Shown: positions 9,703 through 19,790, numbered from the stretch's first letter. The stretch is 64,000 bases of DNA from Eutreptiella sp. 'Long Island Sound 2002' (GCA_964036045.1 OZ038382.1:89575795-89639794); one strand, 5' to 3'. Numbers and translations: made by a program. The notes: generated from the sequence alone by a model not told the origin.

Positions 9703-10833
9703 GTCGTGGACGTGGAAGTGAACCCAGCGGACGTCGCGGGGGTCCGCATCCAGTACAAGTTGGGCACCGCGGAGTTCAGCAGCACCCGGTCCGCCTTGTA
9801 CTAGCTGCTGGTGCTTGACCCCCCGCGGGGGTGCGCCATCGTGACCGGGCCGCGAGAGTGGGAGCGCTCCCGCCGCCTAACCGACACGTGGGCGGCGAAT
9901 ACGCCCTACTGGGCGAGCCTGGGGGAGTTGGGGTGGGTGGGTTTTTGTGTCGAGGGGATCGTGCTGTCCAATTGTGGGTTCAACCCCCCCACCCCGGCCA
10001 GCCCCCGCAGCGCCTCCCCAGCAAAGCCCGCCCCCGCCAAGAAACCCAAACCCTCTGCCGTGCCCCCCCCCAAACCCACGCAACCCAAAAAGACCCCCCC
10101 GGCGAAGCGCAAGTCCTTCGAATCGGGCAGCAGCTCATCGTCGGACCAGGCACTCCCCCGTCCCCATGGGAAGGGGAAGGGGAAGCAGCCGCAGCAGCAA
10201 AAGCGGCGCGAGGAGCCCCCCTCTTTGGAGGGGGAGAATCACCCAACACCCTGCGTGGTGAACAGGTGTATGTGCGCTACACCGATCGTGTCTACCCGGG
10301 GGTTGTGACCTCGGTTAGGGGGGGGGGGGGAGTCTAGGTAGAACACCCAGGGGAAAAGGAGATGTTTGGGGTTCAGAGGCATCTGTTGTATGCCTGTCAT
10401 GCTGCAGGAGTGACCCATTGGGAGCAGCAGAAGGCTACGGCTGCAGGTAAGAAGGCCGCCAAGGCCAAAAAGAAGCCTAACCCCAAACCGGACGCTGACC
10501 CGCTGGCTGAGCCGGCCCCCAAACCAGCCAAGCGTGCACCCAAGCCTGAGGCTAAGCACGCCTCTCAGCCCGAGCCCAAAGCTGCCCCTCAGGCCGCCCC
10601 CATGGAGGTGGATGCCCCAGCGCACCCCTCGGCCGAACCCGCAGCCCAACCACCTGGCCAAACCCATGCCGATGCCCCGGATGGGGGCGAAACCCAGGCC
10701 ACGGCCCCCCTTTGGGAGGACCCGACAGGCCCCAGCCCTGAGGTGTAGGGCGGCATGAACAAGCAAGGACAAGTAAGGACAAGCAAGTATAAGAAGGATT
10801 GAAGCCTAAGAGATTTTTGTGTGCTTGTGCAGC

Positions 10834-11164
10834 TGTTCATAAAACGCGTTCATAAAAAGCTTTCATAAAACGCTGGGCGCGTTCATAAAAAGCTCGGTGC
10901 GTTCATAAAACGAGAACTTAATTATGAACTGAACTATGAACCCAATAATGAACAGGGGAGGATGTTTTCATCATTTTCAAAAACTGGCAAAAATGGCAAT
11001 TTTTCCAAAAAAAAACCCCGGCGGACAAAAAAAAATCACCTGAAGGGTGTTGACCCAACCCCCCCAATTTTGAACGAAAATCACCCATGGGTACCCTAGC
11101 AAGAGCAAAATCCGTTCATGTTTCATAAAACCATTTATGATGAACAAAACTACCTTTCATACAG
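10834..11164 (+). other. family I word cluster, putative intron or 3' end
   Basis: Seven GTTCATAAAA words (10,835-10,915) are followed by ATTATGAAC, ACTATGAAC and AATAATGAAC (10,920-10,952), a 118-bp foldback. A second small foldback lies at 11,111-11,145 and an acceptor-like CATACAG ends at 11,164. It lies beyond the last stop of the partner gene, so it may be an intron in the 3' untranslated region or the element terminus. Confidence 0.45.
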
Positions 11165-11345
11165 GTACCAAGGGTGGTGAGGCGGCGGCTGGGGTGGACG
11201 GTGGGCACCAGGGGGCGGGTACTGTGGTGGCGGGGGGAGAAAGGTGCGGGTAGTGGTACCTGCTCATGTGAGGCGGCTCCCAATCCCTAGCAGCAGTCTG
11301 CACAACGGGTATATTGGCAAACCTCCTCCACAAGCGTACGAAAAA
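11165..11345. other. no gene supported
   Basis: A short GC-rich GGTGG stretch (11,165-11,290) followed by unremarkable sequence. No coding or RNA feature recognised. Confidence 0.4.
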
Positions 11346-11374
11346 TCATATGTGCAAGACGCATAGAACGCGCT

Positions 11375-12711
11375 TCATGCGACGACTGACCTCCAGATGC
11401 GGAGCAGAGGCAACGTCGCGCACACAACCGAGACCATGAAGCACGCAAATACCCGTGGTTCCTTCACCGCCAGCTCTCGGGTGCGCACCAACGACCATGC
11501 TCCGGACGCCGGAAGTTCGAGGTTCCATTCTTCTTCCAACTCGTACGCCATCAGACCGGCCATTCCAACATAACGAACTTGTCCTGCAGAACGCGGAATA
11601 CGTGAGTGGTCTTGCAGAGGCAGGTTAGAAGCACACGCGTAGAACGCGCAGAACGCGGGTGACGCGCGGTACGACGTTGCAGATGCACAACAGGGGCCGT
11701 GCGCAACACCTGCAAAACATCCGTTTCCATGTCAACAATGTCTTCGATGACCATTGCGCTTACCCAATTGGCCCCGCCACCTCCACGACCACTTCGTAGG
11801 CCCGCCATCTTCAGCTTGGCCGGACTATTACCCTCCGATGGCGGGCTGAGGTCCAATGGGCAATGCGGTGCGGTGGCGCAACCCGTAGAAACCGAAAGGC
11901 CCCTCAACAACCCCTCCGCCACTTGCCGCGGGCTAATCGAGGGATACCGTTGTGCCAAATACTCACGGGCTACTGCGGCCGACTGGGCATTCTTGGTTCT
12001 GCATCTCAGCACGCTTTGCACACTCAGGGCCCGGACACTAGTGTGCAGCAGAGCTGCCAAGCTGATCTCTTGCCTGCACTTGGGTTCCTCCAACAAGCAT
12101 TCCTTGTAGTGCATCATCAATCTGCCCGGAGTCGCATAGAAGTCCGTCTCCAAGATTCTCTGCATGGTGTCCCGATCACGGTCGTACCCGCCTTCGTGCT
12201 CGAACTTCTGTGCTCTTGTGGGTGCGGCGCTGATGCTCTTGTGTGGGCCCTTCCCGGAAGCCGCAAAGGACACCTGACCACGGGCTGCCTTGTCCTTGTC
12301 CTTCTTCTTCTTGGGCATCTCCGCCTCGGGCTTCTTTGGTGGCACCTTGGGCGGGCTCCGCTCCTCTGACTTCCGCTTCTTCTTCTCTGCCATTGTTTGT
12401 GGCTCCTGCTGGACTTCTAGTATGGTGGACCGTGCCGCCTTCGCGAAAGACCCTTTCTCCGGCACAACGGGCTTGTCCTCTGGTTCGTCGTCAAAATATC
12501 CCTCCTCTCGTTTCACCTTCTTCAGTGCGCCTCGGGCCTGCTTCTTGCCATGGGCTGTCTCGTCCTCCTCTTCCTCCTCAATCTCTTCTTCCTCCTCGTC
12601 GTCTCCGTCGCCTGCTTGTGCCACCTCCGCCGCTTCCTCATCACTCTCTTCGTCTTCGCCCTCCAACCACATCCACAACCGGTGATGTTGGATCTGCAAA
12701 ACGGGCAGCAC
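11375..12711 (-). CDS. acidic/lysine-rich protein, unknown function
   Basis: A two-exon minus-strand reading. The main exon (12,711 to 11,710) begins with a Glu/Asp-rich region (E-D-E-E-S-D-E-E-A…), then a Lys-rich basic region (PKKKKDKDKA), then a more ordered part with L-L-H-T-S-V-R-A-L-S-V-Q-S-V-L-R and ending V-D-M-E-T-D-V-L-Q at an intron donor (11,709). After the 126-bp intron a 3' exon (about 11,583-11,375) reads G-M-A-G-L-M-A-Y-E-L-E-E-E-W-N-L-E-L; joining it in this frame needs a one-base adjustment. Charge pattern suggests a nuclear, nucleic-acid- or chromatin-associated protein. I recognise no family. The true start may be upstream, beyond the intron-like segment at 12,690-12,860. 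Confidence 0.5.
11584..11709 (-). other. intron, word family III
   Basis: Donor TTTTGCAG/GTGTTGCGC at 11,709 and acceptor GCGTTCTGCAG at 11,584. The splice sites themselves sit inside family III words: GTGTTGCGC forms the 5' end and GCGTTCTGCAG the 3' end, with GCGTTCTGCGCGTTCTACG in between. This is the clearest member of the family. Confidence 0.7.
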
Positions 12712-12860
12712 GTGTAGCGCGGTAACGGCGCCCCCACAGGCGCAACGAGAGGCACATCACTGGAACGCGCAGCACGCGCAACACGCGCAAAACACCTATG
12801 AAACAGGACCGAATCACTAACATATGCAACACACAGCGCGCGCAAAACAACCTTTGTATA
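12690..12860 (-). other. intron-like segment, word family III
   Basis: On the minus strand GTTTTGCGCGCGC, GTTTTGCGCGTGTTGCGCG and GCGTGCTGCGCGTTCC words cover this stretch upstream of the acidic/lysine-rich exon. It is likely an intron of that gene; splice sites not assigned. Confidence 0.45.
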
Positions 12861-13125
12861 CTCGAACCATCCATCCGGCTTGGCGCGGCAATCTTGGACT
12901 TTTGCGGGATCGCGCGGCTTGTTTTTCTAGGTCTTAATCTGCAGGCATCAAAGTTGGGGGAGATGGGCTGCTTAAGGGGCACCGTGGACGGAACGAACAT
13001 ACAAAACAACATGGCACGTGTCCCGCATGGATACTTGGTATGCGGTCACAATCGTGAGGAACATCTCGTCCTCTCGGTGATCCTTGCTTGCGTGCCGAAC
13101 GGCTGAAGAAACGTGCGGCACGGCC
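12861..13125. other. unassigned
   Basis: Short frames on both strands only; no domain. It may contain exon sequence of the minus-strand unit, but no frame is preferred by any evidence I can see. Confidence 0.3.
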
Positions 13126-13345
13126 CTAGAGGCGAAAGCAAAAACACGAACCGAGCGGCATCAACGTGGCACCCCGTTGAACAATCACATACGGGTCTGT
13201 TGTTTGATGTGGAACACGGTGAACGCGTTGTGCTTCAGCGTGGCCGCGTTCCCCCGGCTCACCAAGTGGCCCCCCTTGGCAGTCCACTGCTTGTGGCTTT
13301 CCGCGAAAAGGGGTGCGGGCATCAAGAAAGGGCCGTGGCACAGGA
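13126..13345 (-). CDS. exon-like ORF, unknown function
   Basis: The minus frame reads P-F-L-M-P-A-P-L-F-A-E-S-H-K and then G-N-A-A-T-L-K-H-N-A-F-T-V-F-H-I, a balanced composition with no low complexity. It is bordered upstream by family III words (13,346-13,410 and 13,460-13,525). No family recognised. Confidence 0.35.
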
Positions 13346-13525
13346 GGACGCGTGGCTCGCGCAAAACGTGTGTTGCGGCATCCAGAAGCATATTATTCGA
13401 TATGCGCCGCACGTGGAACACGCCCTGCACGGATATGCAACACTTTTTGTTAAATTTCCATAGGCGCACCTAGAAGCAAACGCTTAGAACGTGTAACACG
13501 CGTAACATGCGCGGCACACAAAGCA
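13346..13525 (-). other. family III word cluster
   Basis: Minus-strand GTTTTGCGCGAGCCACGCG (13,346-13,372), GTGTTCCACGTGCGGCGC (13,400-13,425) and GTTACGCGTGTTACACGTT (13,487-13,507). Probably one or two introns of the minus-strand gene. Confidence 0.4.
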
Positions 13526-13639
13526 CGAAAGGCAAGGAAGAGGCATGGGCACGATACGCTTCTTTGATGGAAAACAGTGGAAATGAACAAAACGGATGCT
13601 TCCACGACGTCCGGCACGTGCAAAAACCCCCTGGAACAA

Positions 13640-13990
13640 AAAAAGCGTTATGAATTTATTTTTGGCGAACAAAAAACGTTGATTCCGTTCTGCGCGTGGT
13701 AGACAAAGCCATATCGAAAGATACATTGTTTGCAATGCTCATGCTCAAAAAATTTGAAATACTTGTCCTTATTTGTCCTCAAACGTAACTGTGAATGATG
13801 TACTCCCGTGCACTGAGCATATGGTGAGGACACGCATCACTTGACATGGCGTCCGGATGCAACACCCATTCCCGGTGACTATGTAAAGCCGTACCCCGAT
13901 ACTTCTTGGGTTGCGGTTGAGGTTCAGGACTGTCATGAGATAATGATGGCGAATCTGACGTACCGCACTTACGGTAGAGCGGGCAGACAT
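13640..13990 (-). other. exon-like or 3' untranslated stretch
   Basis: Two overlapping minus-strand frames (13,990-13,769 and 13,833-13,648) are open but short. The first begins one codon after the TAA ending the Ser/Asn-rich ORF, in the same frame. Composition is not low-complexity. No domain recognised. Confidence 0.25.
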
Positions 13991-14464
13991 TTACACATCA
14001 TCATCCTCAACATCATCATTCTGAGGACTGCTACTACTCCCGCCCTCAGTGCTGCTGCTGCAGCTGCTGCTACTACTGATGCTGCTGCCGCTGGGACTGC
14101 TACTGCTGCTACTATTGTTGTTGTTGTTGCTGCTGCTACTACTAATGCCTTTGAAAAACGCAAATTGCTGCTCTATGTCGCTATCAACAATGGGGATGCG
14201 CAACCACTTTGCTTGCCGCTTTGGTTGTACGCGCTGGTGGTCGCTGACATCACTCGGACCCTGAAATGAGGCGGCACTTGCCTCTGCCTCCGAAGCAGGA
14301 ACCACAAGAACGGAACATAGGGTAGATTCCACCGGTGTGTGGATGGGCCCCAGGTCACATTTCCCCTTACCTTTTCCCTTGCCCTTGAGATCTTTACGCC
14401 GTGCAGTGCATCCTCTTGGGCGGGGGGGGGGGGGGGCTACAGAGACTGAAACAAAGACACGCAC
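13991..14464 (-). CDS. Ser/Asn-rich protein segment with acidic end
   Basis: Minus-strand frame of 157 codons. Residues about 20-90 have ordinary composition (H-T-P-V-E-S-T-L-C-S-V-L-V-V-P), followed by P-K-R-Q-A-K-W-L-R-I-P-I-V-D-S-D-I, a poly-Asn/Ser tract encoded by a GCT/GTT/ACT triplet repeat (14,048-14,140), and the acidic end N-D-D-V-E-D-D-D-V. The Ser/Asn tract expands from trinucleotide repeats. A G homopolymer at 14,420-14,436 lies near the N-terminus, so the start is uncertain. Confidence 0.4.
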   Translation of the reverse strand: MRVFVSVSVAPPPPRPRGCTARRKDLKGKGKGKGKCDLGPIHTPVESTLCSVLVVPASEAEASAASFQGPSDVSDHQRVQPKRQAKWLRIPIVDSDIEQQFAFFKGISSSSSNNNNNSSSSSSPSGSSISSSSSCSSSTEGGSSSSPQNDDVEDDDV

Positions 14465-14828
14465 TTACCCTGTGGCTGGGAGTGTGGAGTGTTCACCCTT
14501 GGCTTGCAACTAGCACTCCATAACCAACAGTTTTGTTTGTTTTGGTGGGGCCTGGTTTGGCTTTGGAGCGGTGGCCAAAGAAACTCTATACCCCGCAGGG
14601 GGCCATGGGGAGAATATGTCCGCTGCAGCTTTGTGCCGAAAACCCCGCCCTCGGGGGGGGGGGGGTCAACACTTTTTCCCAAAACCCCCGAGGGCGTCTA
14701 GTCCCATACCCGCCACCCCTGAGTCTCCCCCATCATTCAGTGACATGGGTGCCACTGATAGTGGCTTTCAACGCACTATGGATGGTCGCGTGCGGCGCTT
14801 CGCCAAAAGGCATCATTGATGATGACCC
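14465..14828. other. no gene supported
   Basis: Two G homopolymers (near 14,656 and 14,860) and short frames in several phases. Nothing recognised. Confidence 0.35.
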
Positions 14829-15266
14829 TTAACACGTCAAAGGGGATGTGTATAAAGGGGGGGGGGGGGCCATTACGAGCAATAACTCTTTACTCCGCTT
14901 TTGGACCTTGGCATCTTGCAACCGCAACAGCACATCAGTCTGCGTCCGCTTCAGCTCGCGAACTATTGGCTCAGGGTGGTTTGAGAGTACAGAGTTGAGG
15001 AATTCATAGTGGAGCCGCTCATCTGCCTCTTCGGCAAATGTGTGCTCTCTGTTATATTTGGAGTCAAGGCCAAATATACAAAGATTCCTATACCGTATGC
15101 CGTAACTTGTTTCTTGCTTGGAGGGAGTTGTCTTGCTGACAGCTTCCCCGGTGGTTAACACCGGTATTTCAAATTGTTTATGCATGAGCATTGCCAACAA
15201 CGGATCTTTGGGTGCAATGGCATACGGCTTAGGCGTCACCGTGTCTAAAAAAAACACGCTTAACAT
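14829..15266 (-). CDS. coherent exon-like ORF, unknown function
   Basis: Minus-strand frame of 145 codons with ordinary amino-acid composition, predicted to be largely helical: P-L-L-A-M-L-M-H-K-Q-F-E-I near residue 24, S-Y-G-I-R-Y-R-N-L-C-I-F-G-L-D near residue 54, and a charged helix H-P-E-P-I-V-R-E-L-K-R-T-Q-T-D near residue 97. No family recognised. It is followed by a G run at 14,858-14,870. Most likely an internal or last exon of a minus-strand gene that includes 15,916-16,206. Confidence 0.4.
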   Translation of the reverse strand: MLSVFFLDTVTPKPYAIAPKDPLLAMLMHKQFEIPVLTTGEAVSKTTPSKQETSYGIRYRNLCIFGLDSKYNREHTFAEEADERLHYEFLNSVLSNHPEPIVRELKRTQTDVLLRLQDAKVQKRSKELLLVMAPPPPLYTSPLTC

Positions 15267-15529
15267 TCAGGGCTGGATTGTCTCCGACGGCTTATGCCTC
15301 AGACATAGTGCGCCAAGGCATGTTGAAGACGGGACTGTATGTCCCCAGGTTCAGGTAACTCCACATTGACGACGTCAGCATCAATCATCTTTGCCTGAAG
15401 CTCCAAACTTCCTTGGTCCTGGGAGCCCTTGGGGATCCAGTGGTCTGGCTGGCGTTGGACATGTCTATTGGGAATGTCGGGGTAGAAAGTGGAACGTCAT
15501 ACAAGACCACAAGGTGCATGGAGGTGCAA

Positions 15530-15990
15530 CCAACACAACGTGCAATTGACAAGGGACACAAATCCCGTTCACAAATATCTGTAAGTACCGTGGGGAATGG
15601 CACACAAAGCACGTGAAAGCAAAGAAAGAAGAAATGCCCTTGAATGCCTCCTTCTCGAGCCGGGGAGTAGCTCTAGGCAGGGATCTTCACTCGTCTTGCC
15701 AGATTCGGCCTTGTCACCTATGGCATAGGGATTAGACATCTATAGAGTGTGCAATTGACAATGGACACAAATCTTGTTCACAAAAATCTGTAACTCTCGG
15801 GAACGGCACGCAAAGCACGTGGAAGCAAAGAAAGAAAGAATGCCCCTTAATGCCTCATTCTCCAGCCTGGGAGTAGCTCAAGGCAGGGGTTTTCACTCGT
15901 CTTGCCGGATTCGTCCTAGTGTGCTCTGGCATAGGTAACGGACATCCACAGGGTATGCATTTGGCAGCGGACACTGGACACAAATCTTGT
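15530..15990. repeat. two to three tandem ~210-bp units
   Basis: The segment beginning 'GTGCAATTGACAAGGGACACAAATC' in the 15,530s recurs at about 15,750 and in truncated form at about 15,955. Shared landmarks: AACGGCA(C)GCAAAGCACGTGGAAGC, GGGAGTAGCTC(A/T)AGGCAGGG and CACTCGTCTTGCC. Divergence is about 10-15% by eye. Confidence 0.75.
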
Positions 15991-16206
15991 TAACAAATAT
16001 TGCTCATGGACCACCTTGTAGGCAAAGCAGGCAGCAAGCATCGCACTAAAGTTCCCATAGTTTAAGGTTCCGGAGAGGCCATCAAAATTTCTTCGGAGCG
16101 TTCCATGGAACCTCGGCTGGAAGGTGGCCAAACCCGGATGAGGAATCCGGACGGCAGTTGTCCCGGCCATTGTTTTTCCATGCGCACACCCACATTGCAC
16201 TATCAC
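15991..16206 (-). CDS. exon-like ORF, unknown function
   Basis: The minus frame reads R-R-N-F-D-G-L-S-G-T-L-N-Y-G-N-F followed by A-C-F-A-Y-K-V-V-H-E-Q-Y-L-L. The composition looks like a folded domain. No family recognised. The frame runs on into the tandem repeat to 15,916, so the true 3' limit is probably near 15,990. Confidence 0.35.
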
Positions 16207-16399
16207 CGTTGCAGCATGCGTTCACACAGCACACGCCACAATGGTGGCACCGGTGCCATGATTAATGGCAATTGCAGCCTCATATATCATATATCATGGG
16301 CCCGTGGACCCGCTTTTTTCGACGATGGCTGCCACTGAGGCACGCGGACCGTCACACTCAACAATTTGCTGGGACAAATGTCGTGACCATGCGTTCTCC

Positions 16400-16546
16400 C
16401 TGCTGTGCATGTTACGCATGTTGCCTCCGATCGTGTTTTCGTCGTCAGAGGAGGTCTTCGTGCGTGTTAAGAGCGTCCCGGGCAATGTCTCTCTTTAGGG
16501 CTCTAGGGACATTTTTAGTGTTCCACGCGTTTTGTATGCTCTGCAG
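16400..16546 (+). other. intron-like segment, word family III, 5' of piggyBac copy 2
   Basis: Plus-strand GCATGTTACGCATGTTGCC, GTGCGTGTTAAGAGCG and GTTCCACGCGTTTTGTATG words ending in an acceptor CTCTGCAG at 16,546, immediately before the copy 2 N-terminal coding segment. It corresponds in position to the intron at 4,720-4,835 of copy 1. Confidence 0.45.
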
Positions 16547-17078
16547 CTAACGTAGTCCAACTGCTACCCAACACCCCCTTCCTCGAATGCACAGGTCAAG
16601 AACATGCCGTCAATGGACAAGCTGAAATTTGGACGCAGACCGCGTGTGGACTCGCCGCAAATCTAGAACATGGTGTTCGACCACGAAGATCAAAACGATC
16701 GGCCTTTTCTCTAGATGGGATCTGGGAGTATATGCTGCGACCCATGTGTGGCATGTAGCGTGCAATTCTACTTGAAACCAACCATTGATCCCTGCTCCCA
16801 TGGGTGGAAAAGTATATTGTGCGCGACGTGCACGCCGTCTGTATGGAGCGGAATCGCTGTAGGACGCGCTAGGCTGGCCCGTGCGAATGAGATCCCTGTA
16901 GGAACCTTTGGAGACGCCGACTATGTCTCTAGGCCCCATCGGCAATGTTAGAGTCAACACTGTACACACGTACAGGATGTCCAATGTGTTGTACGTTTGT
17001 TGCAGCACTAGCACCTGCATCCCATTGTAGTGGTACAATGGTTTCCTGATCTGCTTGGGAATGGTACGTCCCATGTAC
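16547..17078 (+). pseudogene. piggyBac-like transposase copy 2, 5' part
   Basis: Homology with copy 1 is visible in short matching blocks: A-A-N-L-E-H-G-V-R-P (near 16,665; copy 1 A-A-N-I-M-H-G-V-R-P), D-G-I-W-E-Y-M-L (16,712; copy 1 D-E-V-W-D-H-M-L), and W-Y-N-G-F-L-I-C-L-G-M-V-R-P-M (17,030-17,075; copy 1 R-Y-N-A-F-I-P-P-L-G-M-V-R-P-M). Between them several TAG and TGA codons interrupt the frame; one TAG aligns with a Gln codon of copy 1, consistent with C-to-T decay. The gene stops at the foldback insertion and resumes at 21,531. Confidence 0.7.
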
Positions 17079-17254
17079 CTGCGGCTCACTGGTGGCTCAG
17101 TGGAAATGTGAAGTTGGGGCTCATTTGGAGCTTAGTTGTGCATTGCTATGTGTTTGTGCTTGTTTCTTGTGCTTTTTGCATGCTAGGTAATGTGCATTTA
17201 CTGTTTTTAGAAGTTTTAGATACTCACTTGGTCACTGTTTAAAGGGGGGTGTAC

Positions 17255-17430
17255 TTTTTTTGGCGACGGCTCAGTTGACTGAGCGCCCGACTGAGCCTTC
17301 ACTGAGCCGTCACTGAGCCGGCTCACTTAGCTCTCACTTAGCTCTCACTTAGCTCTCACCGAGGGCGCCAAATGGCTCACTGAGCGCTCACTGAGAGCTA
17401 TTTGGGGGTTCACTCAGGGCTCACTCAGGA
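17255..17430. repeat. subterminal CACTGAGC/TGAGCGCTCA array, left arm
   Basis: At least twelve CTGAGC/GCTCACT words in about 170 bp; the mirror array lies at 21,190-21,325 and a third, central one at 19,335-19,445. Such arrays are typical binding-site clusters in foldback and Mutator-like elements (family knowledge); binding is not shown here. Confidence 0.75.
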
Positions 17431-18299
17431 TTTTCTCCCCCTTTCCGCCCTCTCTTCCCACCCTTGCTGGCCCACACTTCACCCTTTTCACACCCACATC
17501 GGTCCGCAGTTCTCACCATGTCTTTTCTCCAAGAACTTGAGCGTGCATGCACACATACATACTTGCATACATGTACCCGTGGCGACAAACACACAAACAT
17601 CCAAACAAACACACTTCGTCAGGGACACAAATATCCAAACACATACACACACATACACCCATACACACGTCCCCACACACATGCACATTCACAAATTGAC
17701 AGTCACATTCATTCTCGTGTGCAATTATTTTGCGTGTACATAAACACATGGCCACATTGAACCATGTGAAGTGAAGGGCTAGGGAGAGATGGTTACGGGG
17801 TTGGGGTTATAGGATATGAACCTAGCCATTTGCGAGGGTGTTCCTTGTTGCCTCATGAAAATGGCACCCACCCACCCCATACGCACACACACACCATGAA
17901 GAACAAGTAGGGCACAAAGGATATTGCTAGCTTTTGTGAGGTTCATCATACAACCATCTTGACCTACACCATGACACATTGATCCCCCTCCCTCCTTATC
18001 CCCTCCCCTCCCCTTTCGCTATGCTACGTTCCCCCGCTTCCCTCGTGCGTAGCCCTTCTGTTCTCTTGCCTGTCCTGTCCCCTTGTCCTGCCTTTTGTGT
18101 TTTTTGGCCGTGGCATCACATGCATGATGGTGGCGGCAAGGAGGATGACCTTTGCAGGTATGTTGTGCTATTACGTGTGTGGGTGTGTGTGCGTGCTTGC
18201 GTGCGTTTGTAGTTGTGCCCATGCGCATGTGCGCAAATGTAGATGGTTTGTTCGTTCTTGGTTTCTCTCATTTGGTGTGTTTGTTTGTCTGCTTGTGTG

Positions 18300-18935
18300 T
18301 GTGGGGGGGGGGGGGGGGTGGGGGTTGCATGGATCGATGCGTGGGTGAAGGTGTCTTTGTGCGTGAGTGTTTGTGAGTGTGTGACTGCATTCTTTGGTTT
18401 CTGGTTGCCTAGGTTCGTTTGTGTATGTGGATTCGTGAATGTGTGTGCGCGCATGTGCGTGTGTGTGTGTGTGTGTGTTGCAGCTGTTGTTTTGGATGTT
18501 GTTGTTGGTTTTGGTGTTGTGTGGCATAGGCCCTGATTGTGTGCGCATAACAATGTGTTTGTGGCTGCAGATGCAGGTATGGTTGTGCTTGTAGTTGTCG
18601 CTGTGATTCTAGGCTCGCATGCGGTTGTTGCTATGGCCGTTGTGGTAGCTGTCGTTGTGGGTGTGGTTATGGTAGTGGCTGTGGTTGAGGCTGTGGGTGT
18701 GGGTGTGGGTGTGGGTGTGGGTGTGGGTGTGGGTGTGGGTGTGTTTCTGTGTTGTGTGTGGATTTGGTCGTGGTTGTGTCATTGTGTGTGGCCCTAGCTG
18801 TGGCGAAGGCTGCAGTTGCCGCTTTCACCGTGGCTGCAGCAGTTCTTTGGGTTCTGGCTGTAGCAGTGGGGAGGGGGGGGGGGGTTAAAGGACTGCAAGG
18901 GGGGGGGGGGGGTTAAAGGACTGCAAAGAGGGGGG
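18300..18935. repeat. GT/GTGGGT microsatellites and G runs in left arm
   Basis: Contains an 18-base G run near 18,303, (GT)n at 18,460-18,478, a GTGGGT repeat at 18,690-18,740 and two G runs near 18,870 and 18,900. The matching right-arm region carries the complementary CA-rich sequence (19,800-20,320). Confidence 0.8.
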
Positions 18936-18959
18936 CTAAAATTACCATCCGACCCCCCC

Positions 18960-19330
18960 AAAAACCCGCACCAAGTTTACAGTGACGGTGTACGGTGACA
19001 GTGTACAATGACAGTGTACAGTGAAAGCATACAGTGAGTGTAGAGTAGAGTCTTGGGCGTTGTGGCGGACGTACTGTGTGTGGGGATACATTCTATGAGA
19101 CCTTGTGGAGTACAATCTGCAAAGTATAGTGTACAATGTACAATGTACAGTGACAATGTACAGTGACAACGTATAGTGACAGTGTACAGTGGCAGTGTGC
19201 AATGTGCAGTGACAGCGTACAGTGCCAGAACACAGTGTACCATGTACAGTGACAGTAGACAGTGACAGCATTGACAGCGTACATGGACATGTACAGTGAC
19301 AGTGCACATGGACAGTGTACAGTGACAGTG
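18960..19330. repeat. tandem GTACAGTGACA-type repeat
   Basis: About 30 degenerate copies of ACAGTG(A/T)(C/A)A words with 12-13 bp spacing inside the foldback element, ending at the central GAGC(G)CTCA array. It is open in several minus-strand frames only because of its short period. Confidence 0.8.
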
Positions 19331-19444
19331 AACCATGAGTGAGCCCTCACTGAGCGCTCAATGAGCCATTTGGCGCGCTCAGTGAGCGCTCACGGCGCCG
19401 TTTCGCGCGGCTCCGTGAGCGCTCAGTGAGGGCTCACTCATGGT

Positions 19445-19790
19445 TCACTGCCACTGTACACTGTTACGGCACATTGGTATTGCACAGTGCACACTGCATA
19501 CTGTGTATTGCACACTGCACACTGCATACTATGTATTGCACACTACACACTGCATACTGTGTATTGCACACTGCAGACTGCACACTGTGTATTACAAACT
19601 GCACACTGCAAACTGTGTAATGCACACTGCACACTGTAATGCACACTGCACACCCTGTAATGCACACTCCACACTGTGTATTGCACACTGCACACTGCAC
19701 AGTGCACCGTGTGCAGTGTGCAATACCCACTGTGCAGTGGGACGCTGCACACTGCACATTGCACCATGTGCAGTGCGCAACGAAAGTGAA
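19445..19790. repeat. tandem TGCACACTG-type repeat
   Basis: Degenerate tandem units of TGCACACTGCACACTG with interspersed TGTGTATTGCA. It occupies the mirror position of the GTACAGTGACA array but differs in sequence, so the centre of the palindrome is not symmetric. Confidence 0.8.

Larger units (their letters stand above)
8244..10748 (+). pseudogene. Pro/Lys-rich partner gene of family X copy 1
   Basis: Start ATG at 8244 encodes M-D-A-A-E-M-R-K-L-L-Q-E-S-Q-R and runs into an intron donor (8308). After the first intron (8308-8459) the exon is Pro/Leu/Arg-rich, then Lys/Glu-rich, and contains many G homopolymers that shift the frame. A second intron (9562-9702) is followed by V-V-D-V-E-V-N-P-A-D-V-A-G and, near 10,260, G-E-Q-V-Y-V-R-Y-T-D-R-V-Y-P-G, which resembles the first strand of a Tudor/SH3-like fold (weak). 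The C-terminus is Lys/Pro/Ala-rich, like a disordered nucleic-acid-binding tail, ending at TAG 10,746-10,748. In-frame TAGs occur at 8929, 9268, 9802 and 10,335. No enzyme motif seen. It may be the second ORF of the family X transposon. Confidence 0.45.

Noticed and set aside
16610-17089. 159-codon uninterrupted minus-strand frame ending at the foldback
   Set aside because: The plus strand of the same interval aligns in several blocks with piggyBac copy 1 (A-A-N-x-x-H-G-V-R-P, L-G-M-V-R-P-M). The minus frame is its shadow.
18116-18553. Thr/His-rich frames in the foldback arms
   Set aside because: They derive from CA/TG microsatellites, and the mirrored arm gives the same peptides.
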